A DNA stretch of 64,000 nt from Ophiodon elongatus. Lineage: Eukaryota; Chordata; Actinopteri; Perciformes; Hexagrammidae. Shown one piece after another: positions 47,668 through 60,584 of this stretch. The position numbers and the translations under genes were made by a program. Below the pieces are notes generated by a model that made no database searches, was not told where the DNA came from, and was given only the letters and a program-made list of their open reading frames with translations. The DNA is taken from positions 771,001 through 835,000 of the forward strand of contig JACSYO010000690.1 of the NCBI GenBank assembly GCA_016806645.1, in the 5' to 3' direction. Each line of letters begins with the position of its first letter. Positions within the stretch are counted from its first letter, which is position 1.

Positions 47668-49316
47668 GTGAGTTCAGGGTCATCTTGATGTCCGCTGCTG
47701 GAGGGGTTTTCCCTTCTTTCTTCATCTGTCAGAGTAAAGTTTAAGTTGTGATGGACTTTTTGATTGACGTTTCCTCGATGTAACATTACTTAATGTGACT
47801 GTAGGTTGACTTTATACGTTTTCACAAACTGTAACGTTGGACTTAGTTTAATGTTATTGTTAAAAGTGTGAAATTGAAATTCATCAAGTGAAACCGGATA
47901 AACGCAGATCCGCAGTCACAGTTACTTGTTCACAGCCTAACGTTACCTGGAGGGGATTCCCTCATGAACAGGGAAACTGGACTTTTATATGTATGATAGA
48001 TGAATAAGCTAAAAAACAAAAAAAAAGTGTGATGCAAAAGAAAAAATCCCTGTAATATATGGATGAAATGCATAGGAACCTAATTTGGACACATATTTCT
48101 CTCTTTTAAGAAAAAATAAAGGACTCTTTATAAAAAGAGTTATTAACTTCCATTACTTCCATTAACTACTAAGCTGTAGTGAATGTAAGTTAATGGTGAT
48201 ATTAATAGTTTCTAAATCATTTTCAAATGTTTCATGGAACAGTTATTAAGTTATTCATAAGAACATTTGGGTTGCCAGGTTGTACAAAATCCACTCACTT
48301 GTTGTAATATTAGATATTCAGAGAATTAATATAGCAGCAAACCACTTGTTATGTAAAGATACAGGGGAGTAATGTCTCCCTGATGTAATGTCTTTCTTTC
48401 TTTGTTGTAATCCGAGCTTCTTCGTTTATTCTTTCCGTCCCGCCGTTCGTGCATTTGAGCGTGCCCCACTGGTTAGCCGTCGCCATGATGAGAGCCATCG
48501 AGAGGCAATCGAAATGATCCCAATCTTGTATATAGCGCCTTTAAACTGAGGTTGAACAGTCTCTTTGAGGGGACATTCAGAAGAATTCAATGGTTTGCTT
48601 CAAGGACAAAGCGAGTGTCCTGCTGGAGGAAGATTTAGCACACCGTGGAAACCCAACAGTTGTTCTTGTTAATGGCTTACAACTAACCTTATAAAGCATT
48701 CGTCAATCAAGTATTAACATTATTAAAGTAATCACAGAACCCTTTGTAAAGGGTGTCTTATTAAAAAGTGGTACTTCTAATTTTTTTCTGAATGTAGAAA
48801 TTATTATAAAAGAGCCGTTATTAATTGAAGTGACCATACTCGGGGTGGTGCTCTTCAGAATAAACCGTTTTATTCTGCTGCACAATGCCTCCTGTGTTCT
48901 TGTGTTTCAGCCACACAGTCACATATTTGTTGACAAACATTTTCCTCAAGTGTCATACCATGACGTGGGTGACGACACCTTGGAGACTCCGGCCAGTTGT
49001 AGTCGTCATGCAGTCGTACAATAGTACACTGTCATGAGCACACAGAAGGAGCTGTTTTCATTGCACAGCAATATCAGGCTCTTGTCAGCGTCCATTTATT
49101 CTCTTTATATTGGCTAAGTGCAGCTGTGTGAGGAGCTCCCTGGATGTCTGTCATTGTGTCTCAGTGTGGCTCTGACCCTGCTCCAATGTTGTGTAAACAT
49201 CAACCTCCGCTTGACCAGCCTGATGCATCACTCTCCAATCCCCCAGTTTCTTTCAGTGTCATTTTTTAACATACCGTTTATTTTTTTTCCAGTTCTGTTA
49301 ATCCAACAGAGTCACG

Positions 49317-52300
49317 ATGGAGTCTCACAGGATGAGCGGCTCTCCGGATGTCAGGATGCAGAGGGGCTACACGCAGCAACACAGTCCCAGAGGCGGCCAG
49401 GACAACATGTTTGGTGTCAGGGTGCAGATCCAAGGGATTAAAGGTCAACCCTACGTGGTTCTGAACAGTTCTGGAGAGGAGATCCACCGGGACGTCTCAG
49501 TTATCACTCACCAGGCCGGGTACAATCCTGGCATGGTGAGGAGGTCTGTGGATGAAAGATACTCTCCCTCTGAGTCACAGAGGACTGAAACCTCCACCGA
49601 ATTTCATTATCAGAAACATCCAGAGATTCTGAGACCATATGACCCCGAGAGTAATAACATGAACGTAGTCATTCCTTCAACAGCTTCGGTCGCTCAACCT
49701 GGAGAGCTAAACGCCGGCGTTCATCCTGAGACTGCTAATGTGAACAAAGCCAGGATCCCTCTGCCTGCCGAGGGCCCGGTGGGAGACCAAAGTGAGGTGG
49801 CCCTGAACAAGACACCTCTTTCAGGTAGACAAGTCCCTGCAATGTCCCCAAACTCAGTGGAAACAGACTCCTTCTTATCTGTTGGGAAACTAATAAGCAA
49901 GTTCAACAGCAGCCAGAGGAGGGGAAGGGGAGGCCCAAGGAACAGGTTGGAACCAGAGCAGTGTCGAAGGTCACGCAGCGTGGACAGCAGTCGGAACTGT
50001 GACTCCTCGTCCTCGTCCTCTTCCTCCAGCAGAGCCTCGTCTCTGAAGGGCATGAGGGGTGAGACCCCAGGTGGGATATATCCTCCGGGGTCAGCCAGGG
50101 CTCGACTCCTCGGCGGAGAAGCCCCTTTGCCAAGGGAGGAGAACAAGACCAGCACACTGCTCAAAGGACATCATGGAAACGGGACGATGTCTCCACGTGC
50201 TGCAAAATTACTTCACAGAGCAGAGAAACCCTCCATCTCCAGGTCATTCAGTGACCTGACTGATGAATCTGATGAAAGAGATACACAGGTAAAAGAGATT
50301 TGGGCCAAGGCACAGTTGTCATTTAAAAGTGTGTATTTATTTGCAGTATATCTCCTAACCAGGTGACTCCTGATCTTCTGAAAGGACAGCAAGAACTCTC
50401 AGTCGACCCACCTGAAGACGCAGCAAAACACATGCTGTTCACTTACCTCAAGGATGGGTAAGTGCCCCTCAGCCCCGAGCTCATTTAGTTAAAGGAAATT
50501 GGAAGTTAAAGGAAGGTGGAAAAATTATTAGTGGTTTTCTTGCCGAGAGCCAGCAGCTAGCTTAGTATAAGAGTATTGTATTACACCTTTTAAACAGAGA
50601 CAATTCAAAGTGGTTTACACAAGGCGAAGCAATCCGTCAGTGCAACATTTAACAAAAAGCTAAATAATATCAGTTAAATAGAATTTGATTTTTAAAAAGA
50701 CTTGTTTCAGGATCAACGTACCAGCACCTCTAAAGCTCATTAGTTAACATGTTTAATTGTATTTGTTTATACATACATAAAACTGGGGGTTATGTTCTGA
50801 ACTATTTCTTGGCCGGGCGCAGTAACTATCAGGAGTCAAATAAAGAAGATATAACGGGTTAATTAGTGAGCTTTAGATGTGCTGGAAGACAGATTTTGTT
50901 ACCTTTGGACAGAGCCAGGCTCGCTGTTCCCCCCTTTGCCCAGACTTTGTGCTAATCAGCGCTAACTGGCTGCAGCTTCATATTTATTGCACAGATATGA
51001 GAGTGTATCCTTCGCTCATTTAACTCTCGGCATTAAAGCAAATAAGCGTAATACAAAAAATGTCTAATTATTCCTTTAAAACAGATGAATACATTAGTTT
51101 GCATTTGCAGTTTCCAACTAAAAGTAAAGCAAGTTCCAATGAAAAACCTACAGCCATCTTTTGGTGATCAGGTTGTAGTGGTGATCATGTAATGCCGTCA
51201 GATAAGGGGCCTCCGCTCCAGCTGTGTGTGCTCACGCAGCAGTCAGGAATGCAGAGCATGTACTTGTTTTCACTGATAAAATAACTTCACATGGAAAGTT
51301 TTTATGATCCATCAGTGGCTTTTTGATAAATATGTGCTGAAGCAGAGCTATTCTTTATTTTTTTTAAAACAACGCTGTTTACCTATGGCGGGTCACTCCA
51401 CTTAGACATCGGCACTGCCAGGTCTTTGTATAGCAGCTGACTAAATCAGATGTTATCATTACACCATGTTAGTACTGTTAGAGTGTTTGTGAAATATTTT
51501 TCTTGCTTCTCAGGACAGCTGACGACGACTCCACCACTCAGAAGAAAGTCACCGTGCTTCTTGAAAAGGTCAAAAAGGTCAAGTGTAAAGCTGCTGAAAA
51601 TGTGGAGGAGGAGAAAGTGTGTGTCAGCCTGATTTAATGTCTTTGTCTGACACTAACAATAATGTTGGGCGTCTCCTTTTTCCTACATGTAGGATTATGC
51701 TTCTGAGGTGAAGTTTTTGCAGCAGAAACAGGCAGCGCTGGAGAAAGAAGTGTCCGAATTAAAGCAAAAACTGGAAACAGAGATTAAGGTCAGGGCAGTC
51801 CCATCCTGCTGATTCACCTCGAAAACATTCACTTCCTATTTCAGTGACTGATGATGATGTTTTGTTGTGCAGAATGAAAAGACTCTAGCTAAGGCTTGTG
51901 AAAAGGCCAGGACAGAGAAGAAGAAACTTCAGGAAGAGTTGGCCAGAAGTCAGGATGAGCTTTACAAACTCAGCGACCGACTGGCTGAGATCGAGGCCAA
52001 ACTTCAGTCTACCAAACAGGAGTAAGGATCTGACCTTCGGGTCATTCAAAGTTTAAAATGAAATCTGCCATGTAAAAATAAGCAAGTCTTGAATCAGCTT
52101 AATGAGGGCTTCCATAAAGAAAGGTGTCTAATTTGAATCCCCCAAATTTCATCCTATAAAGAATAGCCTGCTATTGGCGAGTGATTGTTTGGCTTCAGGA
52201 AGTCACTGCTCCTGAAATAGTCCAGCACAAGTTTTTTGTGTGGATTAAACAAAAGATATAAAGTGTAAACAATTGAGCTTTAGATGTACTGGAAGGTGGA

Positions 52301-55300
52301 TTTTGTTATTGTTAGTTTGTTGTTTCCCCCTGTGTCCAGCCTTTATGCTAAGCTAAGCTAATCAGCTTCATATTCGTTGTTGAGCTATTCCTTTAAATTA
52401 TTCTAGTGTCACAAAAGAAAATGTATCAAATAGTCCGATTGTTTTTCAGTCATAGCAAATGGAAAAGTTTTTAAATGAAGAACTAAATATAATACCTCAA
52501 TGCTATGTTCCACTTTCTTCAACTAAGCTTCTACTAATACTTGAAGGTCATTCAAGTGAACTGATGTATGATCTGATGGAGGTCATTTGACTAAAAGTAG
52601 GGTCAAATACCATTTGGATTAAGTGTACTTTTTTGTTATCTAGTCCTATCAAGCTCCTTATCTAAAACTTTGAAACATGGGAAGCCGGCTTCTTTTCCTG
52701 ATCTAAAATAGGATATCTGTCATCTTTCTGCCTTTCGTCCATATTTGTGCACGTTGTAAGGCTGACACAGATGAAGGCAGAGAGAGAGAGATCTAAGACG
52801 GAGATGAAAGACCTTCAGCAGCAGCTCTCCGAGATGCACGATGAGCTGGACCAAGCCAAGAAGGTCGAGGTGATTCATACCGAAAAAGAAGTCCTTCTGG
52901 AGGTAAATTAAACCGCATGAACAAGACACACAAATCAACAGCAGCTGTAGAGCTCCTTCCCTGGACTCGAGGTAGTGACGCAGTATCTTAATGGATGTTT
53001 CTCAGGAGATGGCGCAGCTGCGTGTGGACTTCCAGGAGATGCTACAGGTGAAGGAAGAGCAGGAGGAGGTGCTGCACCGCAGGGAGAGGGAGCTCAGCGC
53101 CCTGAAGGGGGCGCTCAAAGAGGAGGTGGAGACTCATGACGCGTACATGGGTGCTCTGAAGGATGAATATGAAAATGAGCTTGAAAAGCTGTTCAAGGAT
53201 TTAGACATGGCTAAAGAGGTAAGACTGAAGACAGGGGTCTCTATTTTTTCTCTTTATTTCCAAAAGCTAAAACATGGTTTCATCATTTACTCCTCCGTCC
53301 CGTCTCACAGAACAGTGCTCTGCTGGGTCAGGAGAAGGTCGAAGCAGAGGAGGAGAGCGGCACAGCTAAGGTGCAGTTGAAGGAATTGAGCCAGGACAGA
53401 GATCAGCTGAGAGGAAAGGTGCAGGAGCTGAACAACAAGGTGGATCAGCTGAGTCTGACAATGGAGGAGTCTAAAGCCACAGAGAGACTTCTGGAGCAGA
53501 GAGCAAAGCAGCTGGAGGTGGGACAACTGATTTACTATAGTTTATTCATAGTTCTCTATTTCTATTCTGCCATTTTCATGGATATGCCTCCTTGTTCTCC
53601 AGAGGGAAAAGCAGCAGGTTGAGGAAGTGCTGACGGATGTGAGGAGGAATGAGGAGGAGATGGGTCAGTCTAACCAGTTGCTGCTCACTCGCTTGGAGGA
53701 CGTGCAGGTAACGCCAGTGTGCTGTTCGCTTTAGAGAAACCGCTTGGTGGTGTCCTCGTGGTCTACGTTGCATCACATATAACTTCTTTTTACTTTGTTG
53801 CATGCGTCCCGTCTCTTCACACATTTCTACACAGTGAACTACCTTTTTAGCCGTGCTGGGAAGCTCACAGTTGTCCCATTTCCTTTGTTTATCCTTTCCC
53901 AGAGTAAGCTGACCAAGCTAAATCATGAGCACAGGGACCTGAAGGAGAAACTCAAGGAGGAGAGGAAACAAATAGAGGAGCTGTGGAAGATAAAAACTGA
54001 GCTGGAGGATGAGAGGAGGCTGCAGGACAGGAATGTGGAGCAACTGCAGAGGAAGGTGAGAGTTGTACCTGGACTACTTATTAGGCATTTACTTTAATCA
54101 GTCATCTCAACCCTCAAGCCACATGAGATCAGCAGAAACAACTGATTTCTTGTGCTTGGATAGTTTTGTCCATGTACCCAAAGATGTCCACTTATCTCAC
54201 TGTAAAACACTTTGTTAATCTCAGATGAATAGCATTATGGAGGAGTGCGAGGCGTCTACAGATGTACTTCAGGACCAGGTTGATGAGGCCAGAGAGAAGA
54301 GTCAGAAGGAGTTGGACGAGCTGCGGAGACAGCTGCAAGAAAAGGGAGCAGAGCTGGAGAAATCCCGTCAGACAGCCAAAAAACTTCAGGAAGAGGTGTG
54401 GTACTTATTGTCTCTCTGATTCACCAGCATGTGGGTTCAACTGCCTGAGTTACTAATAAAATAAAAAGTCAACAGTAGGATGGAAAGGAGTTTGAATATT
54501 TTCCTTCTGATTAATGTCAATGAGTCTTAAAACTATTTTTCATTTAAGTTTTGTATGTGATTAAACAGAAACATTAAAAGTAGTCCCAGATGTGTAACAC
54601 GGCTTGAATAACTCTGCATTGTGCCAAATGCACAAATGTCAGACTGATGGACCATTAGCTAATAGCGAAAATGTTGCATGTTACCTTATCTTACAGTGTG
54701 TTTGTTCTGTGGTCTGTTATGAGTTCAGCTGCTTCCTCTGGAGGAGGATCTGCGGCGGTGTCGCAGGGAGCAGCAGGAGGCCCAGCTGAGGGGCCGGCAG
54801 CTGGAGCAGAGGGCGGAGGAGCTGGAGGATAGGAACGCAGCCACAGTGGGAGAGCGAGAGCGCCAGGTCAAACTCATGGAGGTAAACGTCTCAGCAGCTT
54901 AGGAAAAGAAAGGTGTACTCCAGCGATTTAGTATCGCACTTCCATAATGTTGGGGGACTTTCAAGAGACAGATTTAAAAAAGAAGACGGAGATAGTTTGA
55001 CTTTAAGTTCCTAGAATGGGTCAAAACACTGGGTCCTTAATTTCATCTTTCATCAGACCTTCTCCGACTGGCCATTTTTATAAATCTGTGGTATCCAAGT
55101 CCATGCTGACCTCTCAGACAGAGTTACAGAGGACACTACACAATTATATTCACAGGCTGAGTAATAACTATGACCAGTAAACTGAACATAGGGTATAATC
55201 AGCAGAGTGCCTCTTTAAGATGCTGTCAGTCCATAAACAGGCATCCAAATAATAGGTGAAAAGGAATAATACTTTGTCACTGTGCAGGATGTAGACAGTG

Positions 55301-58300
55301 AGACACATCTCCATCGACATGAACACTCAATTGTTGTTTTATGAATGAAAAGTCACTTCCTACCCGACTACTTCCGGCGGCCTTGGTTAGACCACAGCAA
55401 TCTCAACTTCACACTTCTGTTCTCTGACTCCATCTTGCACGGTTGTGACGCTATCGCTGTGACAAAATCTGTCCAAAGACAGACATATAAACACCTGGTA
55501 AAGTACTCAAACCTGATTCTGTGGTAGTTCCCCGCTACAATCTGTGTCTCCAGGATCACATTATACACACAGACTCACAAGGTGAAAACAACCTGCATCT
55601 GACAAATTGTCTTCCTGAGGTCTAACTTGTGCAAATGAAATAAAATATATCTGAGTTCACAGTAGATCATCTGGAGCTTTCCATTAGGAACTGTACTAAC
55701 TCAGTACAGCACTCTGTCCAACAGGCTTCAGTTCATTATGTTTTGAATTGGTTCAGGTGCCAGTATTTGCGCTCACCTTTTCCTGTGAACTTTAAGAGCG
55801 CTGAAAAGAGCCATACCAACAAACATCTCACAGCTCAGCACTGTTTGTCTTGCTGATGACAAAACATGACACAGCGACACCAGTGTGATCACTGTTTACA
55901 CTGCATATCGACCGAGGAAGCTCATGTTTACTGTACAAAGTTATCAGACCTGTCTGGGTGTTCTCAGGAATCGTCTTTCACTCTTTCTCCTTTCCCAGAG
56001 ACAAACACTGACGTTATTGTATTTGTCTTACTGCGCTTACTTCCACAGCTTTCTTCATGTATTATCAGCCAATGCCCTCTATTTTCTAACCACAGGCTCA
56101 AGACATGGATTCATCATGTCCTCTGCTTTATAGCGTAATGCAGTATATTAACTTGATAATGGTTTGACTTATTTTTCACGTGTTCCTCTTCTCTCAGGGA
56201 CGCATCAGCCAACTAGAGGAGGATCTTAACGATGAGCGCACCAGTGCTGACCACCTGATGGAACGATTAGACAAAACCAAAGAGCAGGCAGGTTCACTCC
56301 CTCACTCTTGTTTTGAATTTGCACCCAGCCCTACATCTGTTCTCATCATAAACAGATTTTGGGCTGAGTACTCAGATTTCAGAACGCTCACTTTGTAACA
56401 GCCCTGAAACATGACTGAACCGCAGCGACTTCAGATACGTTCCTTCCTCTATGATGACGTCACAAGAGCCTCACGTCCTCAGTTTGCCTGTGAAGTAGGC
56501 CACCATTCATGGGAGCAATGTGGTGCAGACTAATTGACACAAAACACAGTGCAAAGACAAAAAAAGCAGCAAACTATTGTGAGCAGCTATTCACACTCCC
56601 TTCACTGGGCCTCTGGATGTTATTAGAGAGGAAAGGAGCCTTCAGATCAGATATAGCAGCTCAGACCAGACAGCATTTCCTCTGAGTTTAGGAGTTAAGC
56701 TGACAACTCTTAATTTAACCTGAAAATGCTTGTCAACAGGTGCTGTCCTTTTTTAATAATGTTGTGTTTTCAGTCAATATGGAAAACAGTACGCATAAAG
56801 TTCAAGCCCATATTTAGCTCGATGGTTAAAATATGGTAAATATCAGATCCTTTGCCAATTCAATAGAATACCAATAAAGAAATGGGAAAATACTTAATTT
56901 CAAGTAAAAGCCCTCCATGAAAAATACAATGAAGTAAAAGTATTATCAGAAAAATTTACATAAGTATAAAAAGCCATGTGAGTGACATTATTATATGTGA
57001 CAGTATCAAACTGTTTATACTGATGCCTTAATATGTAAGCAGAATTTTACAGTTATATTTTATATACAGGCTAATATGCATATGTACGGTTGGCAAGTTT
57101 AGTCTGGTGGTTAACAAAAAAAAAAAAAAAAAAGCTCTGCTAAACACATTTCTTTTGATATTTATGAAAGACTGGATAATTTAACCTCCTTGAGGCACAA
57201 ACACTTATTGAAATGAAGCTAAGTGAGAAGTTTAGAGGGTGAATGTCTCTTTAGTTGATCTCTTTAGTTGAAGAGGCTCTTCTTTGTAAGAGGTCTGTCA
57301 CAGCTCTGGGATTAAGAGCTTTAGACCTAAACTCAAATGAAGAGATGAAGAGGCAGCAGGGAGAATTTCATTAAATCAGGTCATGACAAAAAAAAATTCT
57401 TGCAGCTCGAGACCAAAACAGGCCGGTACAGAAGTTAATCCAACAGAAACTATGGACAACAAACACTGAAGAACACTAAACACTAAAAGCAAAGCTGGAA
57501 CGTAGAAATGAAGGCAGACGACCTGACATCGGAGCAGAGGGGAAACCACACAGACTAAATGCACAGGGGACTAAGTAACTAATGAAACACAGGTGAGATA
57601 GAAAACAGGCGGGAAAAAGACAAAGGCAGGAAGTAGAACAGGACGTGACCCATGAGGACAGTGACTATCAAAATAAAACAGAAAAACAAGCTACAAACAA
57701 TCCCCCATACCATGATACGGTCACAAGACAAAAAGGCCTGGAAACACAGTTCTAATCTTTAAAGGGACAGTTCACCCCAAAATCAATAGTGATATTTATC
57801 AATATAGATTGTTTTGGTGTGAGTTGCCTCGTTTTGGAGATATTGGCCGTAGACATGTCAGTCTTCTCTCCAATATAATAGGATTACATGGCACTTGGCT
57901 TGTGTCGCTCAAGGCGCTAAAAAAATACATTTGTAAGACTCAAGAGGAACGTCTCCTTCCAGAAATCAAGACCCGGTTACTCAACATAATCCACAGACCT
58001 TGTTGTGAGTTTCTAAATGAAACTTCTTCATGTAAAATCTTAATGTGTTCAGTGTCTAGTTAGTACGGCTGTCAGATAAATGTAGTGGAGTAAAAGTAAA
58101 AGTGGCATATAATGGAAATACTCAGGCAAAGTACAATTATCTCAAAATTGTACTTAAGCACAGTACTTTAGTACATGTACTTAGTTTTATTTCACCATTG
58201 CTGAAAGGTAAACTGTTTCCCTCCTCTCTGTGACAGATGGATCAGATGAGGACCGAGCTGATGCAGGAGAGAGCAGTCAGGCAGGACCTGGAGTGTGACA

Positions 58301-59987
58301 AGATGAGCCTGGAGAGACAGGTACTGACTGACCTTTGACCCCATGCAGCGCGTGGAAAACAAAACACAGTCTTTGTGTCATTTTTTTATAGAGGCCATCT
58401 TCGATCAGAGACCTTAAATCACCTGTCATCGGTCTTGTTTCGGCTGCTCCCATTGGTAAACCGGGCCTTGATCCGGTATAGAAAAATTATTTATGATACG
58501 CATATTTTTTTGGCATAGGTTTTACACCAGATGCGCTTTAGTGTTGCAACCCCTTCATTCACGGAGGCCGGAGGAGGGGTACTTATATTACTGTACATAT
58601 ATTTCGATTTAAAATCACACAGGCGGGAAACACATAAAGGCAGGACGTTTTTGAAAGGAGAGACAGAAGTTGATTATACCAAAATTAAACAGGAAATAAG
58701 AAAAACATAACCTTGGGGAGAGCGGGACATGACATCTGGCATCAGATCTGGAGGACATTCAACAGCACAGATAATCCAGCATCATTACTCTCTGCTGACA
58801 CCTTAATGTTCTTGTAAACAAACAAAGTTTCTGTTTCCAAGTTTCCAAGTTTTCTGGCACAATGCTGTATTTCTTGTAGATGAGTGGAATAATGTGAAAC
58901 CATTGGCTGGGCTGTGTATCGCCGCCATTCGCTTGCTTGTACACATGTGTGTCCTTCTGTTCTTTGACATTGTTCCATAGCAAAAACTCCCCCGGGCACC
59001 TTTAAATTTTGCCTAATGAATGACATTCTTCTATTTCATTTCCTCTGTCAGAATAAAGACTTCAGGAGCAGAGTGACTCATCTGGAAGGATCGCAGAGGA
59101 CCAACCAGGATTCACTCGTCTCCAAACTTAACAGCCGCATCCAGGAACTTGAGGAAAGGTTGCAAGGAGAAGAGAGGTGATCGCCTGCACATTAAATAAT
59201 TACCTTTATGTCTCTTCACAAAATAATAAATGTGTTCTGAGTTTGTTGTTTACCAGCGCAGGATAACACTTTGGATAATGGTTCCATCAGATACTTGATG
59301 GTAGCCGTGGAGCACTGAACCCACTCATATCACTTTCCCTGTGGTTGTATCTCCGGTCCGAAACGCACTAGGAAGGTGTTGAGTTACAGGAAGCTGCAGC
59401 AGCGACGTGATCTCTTGGTGCTTTTTCCTCTCAGAGACAACAACAGCCTGCAACAAGCCAACCGCAAGCTGGAGCGCAAGGTGAAGGAGATGAAGATGCA
59501 GACGGACGAGGAACACATCAACCTGCTGAGCCAGAGAGACCAGGTAGAAACGTCTTTCACTGCAAAGAGAAAACAAAGTTATCAAGTAGTCAGGAGCCTG
59601 CAGACTTGACTCGTGACTCATCATATCTCACTTTTTTGTGAACTCTGCAGCTGACTCAGAGACTGAAGACGGCGAAGAGGCAGATGGACGAGGCGGAGGA
59701 GGAGATCGAGCGTCTGGAACACGGCAAAAAGAAGCTGCAGAGAGAAGTGGACGAGCAGATCGAGGCCAACGAGCAGCTTCACGGCCAACTGAGTTCACTG
59801 CGGAACGAGATGAGGTGACCACTCACCTTCTGCCCCGGAGAATACTCGGTGTGACTTTAAATCCAGCTGTTCTTTAACTCTAGTCATTTTACTTCTGTGC
59901 GTTAACAGGCGTAAGAGGAAATCACCTCCTCTCAGTAAGACCGTGGAGGACGACGGGAATGACGTGGATGACTTTGGATCTGATTGA
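49317..59987 (+). CDS. cgnl1: cingulin-like 1 (paracingulin), tight/adherens junction coiled-coil scaffold
   Basis: Eighteen coding exons: 49317-50288, 50363-50457, 51514-51616, 51693-51788, 51873-52021, 52761-52902, 53006-53218, 53311-53517, 53603-53707, 53903-54055, 54225-54395, 54729-54881, 56198-56287, 58237-58320, 59052-59176, 59435-59543, 59651-59814, 59909-59987. They sum to 3210 nt, 1069 codons, in frame. The acceptor at 49293 precedes the ATG by 24 bases. The head (1-324) carries FGVRVQIQGIKGQPYVVLN at 32-50, the ZO-1-binding type motif of cingulins. The rod (about 355-1045) is heptad-rich coiled coil, including ELSALKGALKEEV and QMRTELMQERAVRQDLECDK. A short basic then acidic tail ends DDFGSD. 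Cingulins dimerise and link junction plaques to actin, microtubules and Rho GEFs. Cgnl1 rather than cgn is chosen from the tcf12-aqp9 neighbourhood. The intron after 56287 has a GC donor, and the donor after 51616 (GTGTGT) is weak. Confidence 0.87.
50790..51085 (+). mobile_element. percomorph repeat (TAGTGAGCTTTAGA...CTATTCCTTTAA type)
   Basis: Landmarks in order: ATTAGTGAGCTTTAGATGTG, ACCTTTGGACAGAGCCAGGC, GCTTCATATTTATTGCACAG, AACTCTCGGC and TTATTCCTTTAAA. This repeat is common in percomorph introns. It lies in cgnl1 intron 3 and belongs to the same family as 40135-40350 and 52185-52400. Confidence 0.78.
52185..52400 (+). mobile_element. percomorph repeat, shorter copy
   Basis: Contains GAGCTTTAGATGTACTGGA, TTGTTTCCCCCTGTGTCCAG, TTTATGCTAAGCTAAGCTAA, CAGCTTCATATTCGTTG and GCTATTCCTTTAAA in the family order. 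The internal section after TTCATATT is deleted. Confidence 0.72.
56850..57115 (-). mobile_element. decayed GTGGTGGAA-family repeat, reverse orientation
   Basis: Contains TTTCAAGTAAAAGCCCTCCA, AAGTAAAAGTATTATCAG and TGCCTTAATATGTAAGCAG in the reverse order of the family. The ends are decayed. Confidence 0.55.
57765..58035 (+). mobile_element. abundant percomorph DNA-transposon-like repeat
   Basis: Landmarks in order: GGGACAGTTCACCCCAAAAT, ATTGTTTTGGTGTGAGTTGC, TTTTGGAGATATTGGCCGTA, CTTCTCTCCAATATAATAGG, GACCCGGTTACTCAACATAA and TCCACAGACCTTGTTGTGAG. I recognise these from a repeat widespread in percomorph genomes. Its 3' part is missing. It encodes no protein. Confidence 0.8.
58075..58195 (-). 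mobile_element. terminal fragment of the GTGGTGGAA repeat family
   Basis: AGTGGAGTAAAAGTAAAAGT and AAAATTGTACTTAAGCACAG match the family in reverse orientation. It ends about 40 bases before cgnl1 exon 58237-58320. Confidence 0.6.
58580..58745. repeat. possible dispersed repeat (CACAGGCGGGAAACACA type)
   Basis: ACAGGCGGGAAACACATAAAGGCAGGA-like sequence resembles a stretch at about 57585-57660 (ACAGGCGGGAAAAAGACAAAGGCAGGA), both within cgnl1 introns. The shared core suggests two copies of one repeat, but I cannot define its ends. Confidence 0.4.
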
Positions 59988-60325
59988 CCGGCGTGTGATG
60001 AAAACTGAATGCGGTCATTTCTGGACTATATTAAGAAATGTTGCACTTACTGGGAAGAATCCTTGATATCATTATTCAACATAACCCCTTTAACAAACTC
60101 AGGTGTGATTTCATGATGTTTCCAGTTGCCAAGTCTGACCTCTTGTGGCAACATGTATTACTACACTACCTGACAAACTGATGTTTTACAATGCAGCAGA
60201 TAAACTGGTTTATTTACCTGTACTCATATTCATTAATTTGTGAATAAGTTATTCCTTTCCAGTGTGCGTTTATTTGCAACTGTAAATCCTAAACTAATGA
60301 ATAAATAAAATGTTGTTTATACATC
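59988..60325 (+). other. cgnl1: cgnl1 3' untranslated region
   Basis: Short AT-rich 3' UTR. Overlapping AATAAA signals at 60300-60305 and 60304-60309 place the probable end near 60325, only about 260 bases before the aqp9 start codon. Confidence 0.6.
60300..60309 (+). terminator. cgnl1: overlapping polyadenylation signals AATAAATAAA
   Basis: Two overlapping AATAAA hexamers downstream of the cgnl1 stop codon. Confidence 0.6.
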
Positions 60326-60584
60326 TCAAGAAACTCTTAAAAGAAGCAGCTTGTTTGTCCTGCGACGACACACACAAATATGGAGAAATGGAGATAAAAT
60401 ATAAATCACAACTCATGAAACTTTGTGTGTGGACGAGGCTGATAAGAGGATTGTGATGGTTTCACCAGTGGATCAATGGTCTGTTCTGAATGGCTGTGGC
60501 CGGGTAGAGGTGGAGATTTGACAACTCCAGAGGTTCACACTGCTGGACATCTGGTAGTTTTAACAGCCGTTGGCACAGGGATAC

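Larger units (their letters stand above)
56288..58236 (+). other. cgnl1: cgnl1 intron with GC-AG borders, filled with repeats
   Basis: The exon ends AAAGAGCAG and the intron starts GCAGGT; it ends CTGTGACAG. Using the nearby GT instead (GCAG/GTTCAC) would break the frame before MDQMRTELMQ. The intron holds repeat fragments at 56850-57115, 57160-57260, 57765-58035 and 58075-58195, and an A17 tract at about 57117. Confidence 0.75.
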
